Positions 60,601 to 64,000 of a stretch of DNA of 64,000 bases are shown one piece after another (within the stretch, counting starts at the first letter, position 1; every line of letters begins with the position of its first letter). The notes beneath the pieces were generated by a model, which saw only the letters and a program-made list of their open reading frames with translations, was not told where the DNA came from and did not search any database. Source of the stretch: Trichosphaerium sp. ATCC 40318 (taxonomy: Eukaryota > Discosea > Flabellinia > Trichosidae); assembly GCA_038496445.1 (NCBI GenBank), contig JALMLS010000097.1, forward strand, positions 62,001-126,000, read 5' to 3'. The position numbers and the translations under genes are program-made.

Positions 60601-61020
60601 TTTTGTTGAAGAGCGTTTCGAGGCATCTTTTGGACTGACTTTTCTTTTCTTTGTTGGACGCTTTGAAACTTTTTTTGCAGGTGGGAAATCCTCATCTTCG
60701 TCATCAGAACTTACAATAACAAGCGTTTTTGTTGGTTTTGACGCAGTTTTAGTCAATTTCCGCTTGTAGGTTTTTTTCTTCTCGCTAGATGGTGCCTTGC
60801 GCTTACGCGACTCTCTAGTAAACCACGAAGAAGAGGTTTTGAGTTTTGTGGATGGAGGTGCCGGTTTACGTTTTGTTGGCAGTTTTATTGCTGGCCCTGC
60901 GCTTTTATTGGCTTCAATAGTCTTTGGGAACGGATTGTACGTGAGCAGTTCATCATCAGAGTCAGTATCACTAAACGATAGATCCAGCGTAGAACCACCG
61001 CCTTTTGAGTATTTTGTCAT
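57653..61020 (-). CDS. RAD17: RAD17/Rad24 checkpoint clamp loader
   Basis: Loads the 9-1-1 clamp on damaged DNA with RFC2-5. 774 residues in 15 exons: 60534..61020, 60162..60433, 60009..60097, 59800..59943, 59623..59731, 59444..59516, 59259..59370, 59130..59184, 58893..59050, 58761..58825, 58543..58663, 58381..58481, 58237..58321, 57890..58155, 57653..57840. A long basic/Ser-rich N-terminus (residues 1-240) holds a PIP-like STKILDFM and many SQ sites (SLSQ, NSQ), candidate ATM/ATR targets. The AAA+ core follows: ALWIDKYEP, DQVAVHSRKVKEVE, Walker A MGSPGQGKST, Walker B ILLVEEIP, and sensor-type DGDLRNAISTLQ. RAD17-specific HGVGKILCNKR and FLFSNYPTFFTDIEDLAKASECLSD distinguish it from RFC1 and Ctf18. 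The end is charged. Confidence 0.92.
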
Positions 61021-61300
61021 GTTTCATTTGGTTTTTGAACAAACTGTTTGAGTAAGTTAAAACAAAACACGTCAAAATATCTACGTTAACGGGAAGTGCT
61101 ACCTACAGCAAGTATAAATCTAACGTTTTGGCTTAACATTTTTTAAAGAATAACTGGAATTTTGGTCTGTAAACATTAAATTGCACCTACCAATACTCCA
61201 AGTGCTTGCGCGTTCGCTTGTGCGTTGTTGGAGACTGAACTTGACTCAGACGTCAAAAAAAAGCGTTAAATTCTTTAAACCGCCACAGTTTTAACCAACA

Positions 61301-63481
61301 ATGAACTCTCACCCAATAGTGGAGCCAAAGGATGTATGGCGCGAAGGAGAACGCGTTAAGGAGGTTCGTGCTTTTGTTTTTGATAAAGAAGAGCCAGGAG
61401 CAGATTACCACAACCAAGGAAAAGGACATTGGATCGTAGATACACGTACGTTAACAGTAACAATAGCGACACTTCCTTTCGGGATTGTAGCCCGAGACGT
61501 ACACTAAATGTCTAAGAACACAATAAAGTAGGGGCGCCTGAGTTGTTTCTTCGTTGTAAGAAGCTAATAGGACGCTTCTTTTAGTGTGGGCTATGGAAAT
61601 TGTAAAAAAAGTTTTTTGCTTTTTTGAAAATCTTTTGAGAAGCACGTTAACTGGTAGATAACCTTTTGTGAAGCAATCGCGAATCCTATGTCGACCTATG
61701 TCAAATACAAAGCTAACAGGACAACATGGGGTATAAACGCTTTGGAGACTGTAGTGGTAGAAATAGAACTTGAAAATGGTACCGTTGGTATTGGCACTAG
61801 TATTGGCACGTGATTTATTTTTTTTTCCACTTTTGTCTTTGGATTATTTTGCTTTGTTTGTCCAATTATTTTGTTCACTTATAACATTGTTATAGGCGGA
61901 GAACCAGCATGTTATATCATCGGTATGGTCTACGCTTTGACTTTAACCTTTTGCTTTGTAACTGTTAGTTAAAAAACAATTACCTTTATAGAGAAACATT
62001 TGAGCAGGTTTGTTGAAGGCAAAGACCCACGCAATATTGAGTTGATATGGGACCAGGTTACACATCAGTAAAGCTTGTCGTAGCAATCATCTGACTTGTT
62101 ACTTAGATGTACCGTGCCACCCTACCATATGGAAGAAAGGTAATTTTCCCTTGAACTTTCTAATGACTTGTCCTGACAGACGTTTTAAAAGGGCTTAACA
62201 ATACATGCTATCAGTGCTGTTGATCTTGCATTATGGGATATTCTTGGAAAGTTAAGAGGTGAACCTGTGTACGCACTGATAGGAGGCAAAACCACAGACA
62301 AGGTAAACAAACTTATAAAAAATCTTTTAAAAAAGTTGACATCCTTAACTTTGTTGTAGCTTCCTGTCTACGCTACAACTGCTAAACCACTCTTGGCCAA
62401 GAACATGGGCTTCAAGGTGAGGTCAAGAAAATGATAAGCTTTAGTACAATGGAAATATTCTTAACTCGTTTTGTTCACACCAGGCTGCAAAGTTTCCACT
62501 TCCTTATGGTCCTAACGATGGTGAGAAAGGATTCAACATGAATGTAGCACGTGTCAAGGTACGTAAAAATATACTTTCAGCTTCAACTTTTGATGTTTGA
62601 GAATATAGGAGGTCAGAGAAAGCGTAGGACCTGAGTTCCGCATTATGATTGATGTGTACATGTCTCTCACTGTTCCTTATGCTATTCGCCTTATTAAGGC
62701 TATTGCAAAGTATAACGTGTACTGGTTTGAAGAGTTTCTTCATCCAGATGATTACGAAGGTTATGCTGAAGTTAGGGTAAGAAATACTCATCACAAGGTT
62801 AATTCAAAAAATAACTCGAGATAGCGTGCTACTGGTGGCGTTATGATGCTCACATGTGGAGAACATGAATATACGCGCTATGGTTTTAGACAGCTAATAT
62901 CAAAGAAATGCTGTGATCTTCTCCAACCTGATGTAAACTGGGTTGGTGGTCTGACTGAGGTAAGGATGTACTTTCTCTTTCTCTTCCCAAACTGATTGGT
63001 TTTTTTTCAAACATCTCAAAAAAAATACATGTAGTTTTCTAACACGTGTTAATAGGCCCGTAAGATTGTTTCAATGGCAAGTGCTTGGGACTTACCTGTT
63101 ATACCACATGGATCATCAGTATTTTCGTATCACTTACAATACGCTTTTACTAACTGTCCAATGGCTGGTATGCTATTTTTTCTTTTTGTTTACCAACTCA
63201 CTTGTGTGATACGATCGTAAACTTATTTTCTCTTTCAGAGTACCTTGTAATGAGCCCAGGTGCTGACAAGATAGTACCATTATTTGGAAAGCTTTTCAAA
63301 GACGAACCTGGTACACTCTTTATTTTGAACTTGTTTCTTTCCTTGTTCTCATTTTTTTCGTGTTGTAGTACCAAAGGATGGTTACATTGTACTACCTAAC
63401 AAACCAGGATGGGGTGTAGAGTTGAACAAGGATGAATTGAACTTTATTAGACCATATCCACGCACAGAAACTAAACAATGA
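61301..63481 (+). CDS. L-rhamnonate dehydratase (enolase superfamily)
   Basis: Dehydrates L-rhamnonate to 2-keto-3-deoxy-L-rhamnonate in the non-phosphorylative rhamnose pathway. 414 residues in 13 exons: 61301..61445, 61674..61805, 61896..61922, 61992..62056, 62107..62139, 62192..62302, 62360..62416, 62484..62558, 62609..62776, 62825..62959, 63056..63167, 63239..63310, 63369..63481. Family blocks: [20 protein letters not shown], the barrel metal ligands in [16 protein letters not shown] and [30 protein letters not shown] and PGWGVELN. The second intron starts GCACGT (GC-AG). Pathway partners are not in the window. The family is mostly bacterial and fungal, so ancient transfer is possible; 12 introns argue against a recent one. 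Related acid-sugar dehydratases cannot be excluded. Confidence 0.92.
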
Positions 63482-63625
63482 GCGTATTCAAAAACACAAT
63501 AAACAGAAAATAGCACATATTATTCACTTTTACGCCGACTTTAATCCTTGTCTTACTATGCTTGCACTTTTTTCTCGTAGGCCTAACTAGGTGGATGGAA
63601 ACTAGAGTTAAACCAGTAATTTGCT

Positions 63626-64000
63626 TTATTGCGTTGCCGAAAAAACAGCAGAGGTGTTAATAGGATTCCCAGTACCAGTTCTTCTCATCTCACCGACTGA
63701 TTTTGAAGAACCAGGTATACCTCCAAAAACAAGCCAATTCTGATCGTTCAACTGTGACATAGTATGGCCACTACGACGTAAATTTATCCAACCTTCAACA
63801 TCTAGCGTATCCCAAGACATATCATCTGCATTGTAGTTAGCAAATTCTATCTCATCACGTGACAAATCATTACCTAAATGAAGGACATGCACGGCATTAC
63901 AGACTTCTGAGTTGCTCAAATTGCCATACCCGCCACACATAAGTAGTCGTTTATCGTCAAGTTGTATCAACTTATGTCTACAACAAACACTTTTAAAAAC
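63626..64000 (-). CDS. Kelch-repeat protein, C-terminal end only
   Basis: The last exon (63626..63977), with its 3' splice acceptor at 63978-63979; the rest lies right of the window. LLMCGGYG and, about 80 residues later, WLVFGG with an upstream SGHTMSQL are the double-glycine strand and preceding strand of kelch blades, separated by MSWDTLDVEGW. It ends with a Ser/Thr-rich tail. Whether other domains are attached cannot be seen. Confidence 0.6.
   Translation of the reverse strand, partial: VFKSVCCRHKLIQLDDKRLLMCGGYGNLSNSEVCNAVHVLHLGNDLSRDEIEFANYNADDMSWDTLDVEGWINLRRSGHTMSQLNDQNWLVFGGIPGSSKSVGEMRRTGTGNPINTSAVFSATQ

Noticed and set aside
57653-61020. RFC1 or Ctf18/Elg1 large subunit
   Set aside because: There is no BRCT or Elg1 features; the C-terminal conserved blocks and N-terminal SQ-rich region match RAD17.

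Overview
This is a stretch of nuclear DNA from a eukaryote, very probably a microbial one. Genes are packed on both strands, and almost all are cut by short spliceosomal introns. I placed about 160, mostly 40-150 bases; GTACGT is the commonest 5' splice site, and TACTAAC-like branch points precede several acceptors. A cytoplasmic-dynein light intermediate chain-like gene, a PH-ORD oxysterol-binding protein, an animal-type haem peroxidase and RAD17 fit a motile or amoeboid protist or early-diverging lineage better than a plant or typical alga. I cannot name the organism.

Layout. 1-1776: seryl-tRNA synthetase (minus, cut by the left edge). 1.8-11.7 kb: a LINE-type retrotransposon filling the space between that gene and the divergent oxysterol-binding protein gene. 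Its RNase H domain is split by a 1,976-base terminal-inverted-repeat DNA element full of ATACCATGGTAT palindromes. 11.8-17.2 kb: PH/FFAT/ORD lipid-transfer protein, then an orphan frame. 18-25.3 kb: an SLC43-like transporter, a tandem-MIT protein and a seven-helix membrane protein. 25.4-31.4 kb: two U6 snRNA genes in an inverted duplication around small mitochondrial-type and membrane proteins, SNU13, ribosomal protein uS7 (RPS5) and a dynein light intermediate chain-like gene. 31.9-44.5 kb (minus): haem peroxidase, a double-DEP protein fused to an alpha/beta hydrolase without its nucleophile serine, and a C1-propeller protein. 44.5-47.2 kb: gene-poor, with a decayed MORN/YwqK-like gene. 47.2-53.7 kb (minus): a bacterial-looking secreted YEGW protein, a CaaX Ras-superfamily GTPase and a large cysteine-rich surface protein. 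54.8-61.0 kb (minus): alpha-tubulin and RAD17. 61.3-63.5 kb (plus): L-rhamnonate dehydratase. The right edge cuts a probable kelch gene.

These are mostly independent housekeeping and cell-biology genes, not a cluster. Shared themes are the spliceosome (two U6 genes plus the U4/U6 protein SNU13), membrane contact and trafficking (FFAT-ORP, MIT, C1, Ras GTPase) and the cytoskeleton (tubulin, dynein chain). The most unusual items are the nested transposon, the DEP-DEP-pseudohydrolase fusion, the YEGW protein that may be of bacterial origin, the excess of intronic CACGTG palindromes, and a small class of GC-AG introns beginning GCACGT/GCACGA. Exon joins were made by hand from splice signals and reading phase. 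Unless noted, every joined model is divisible by three and free of internal stops.
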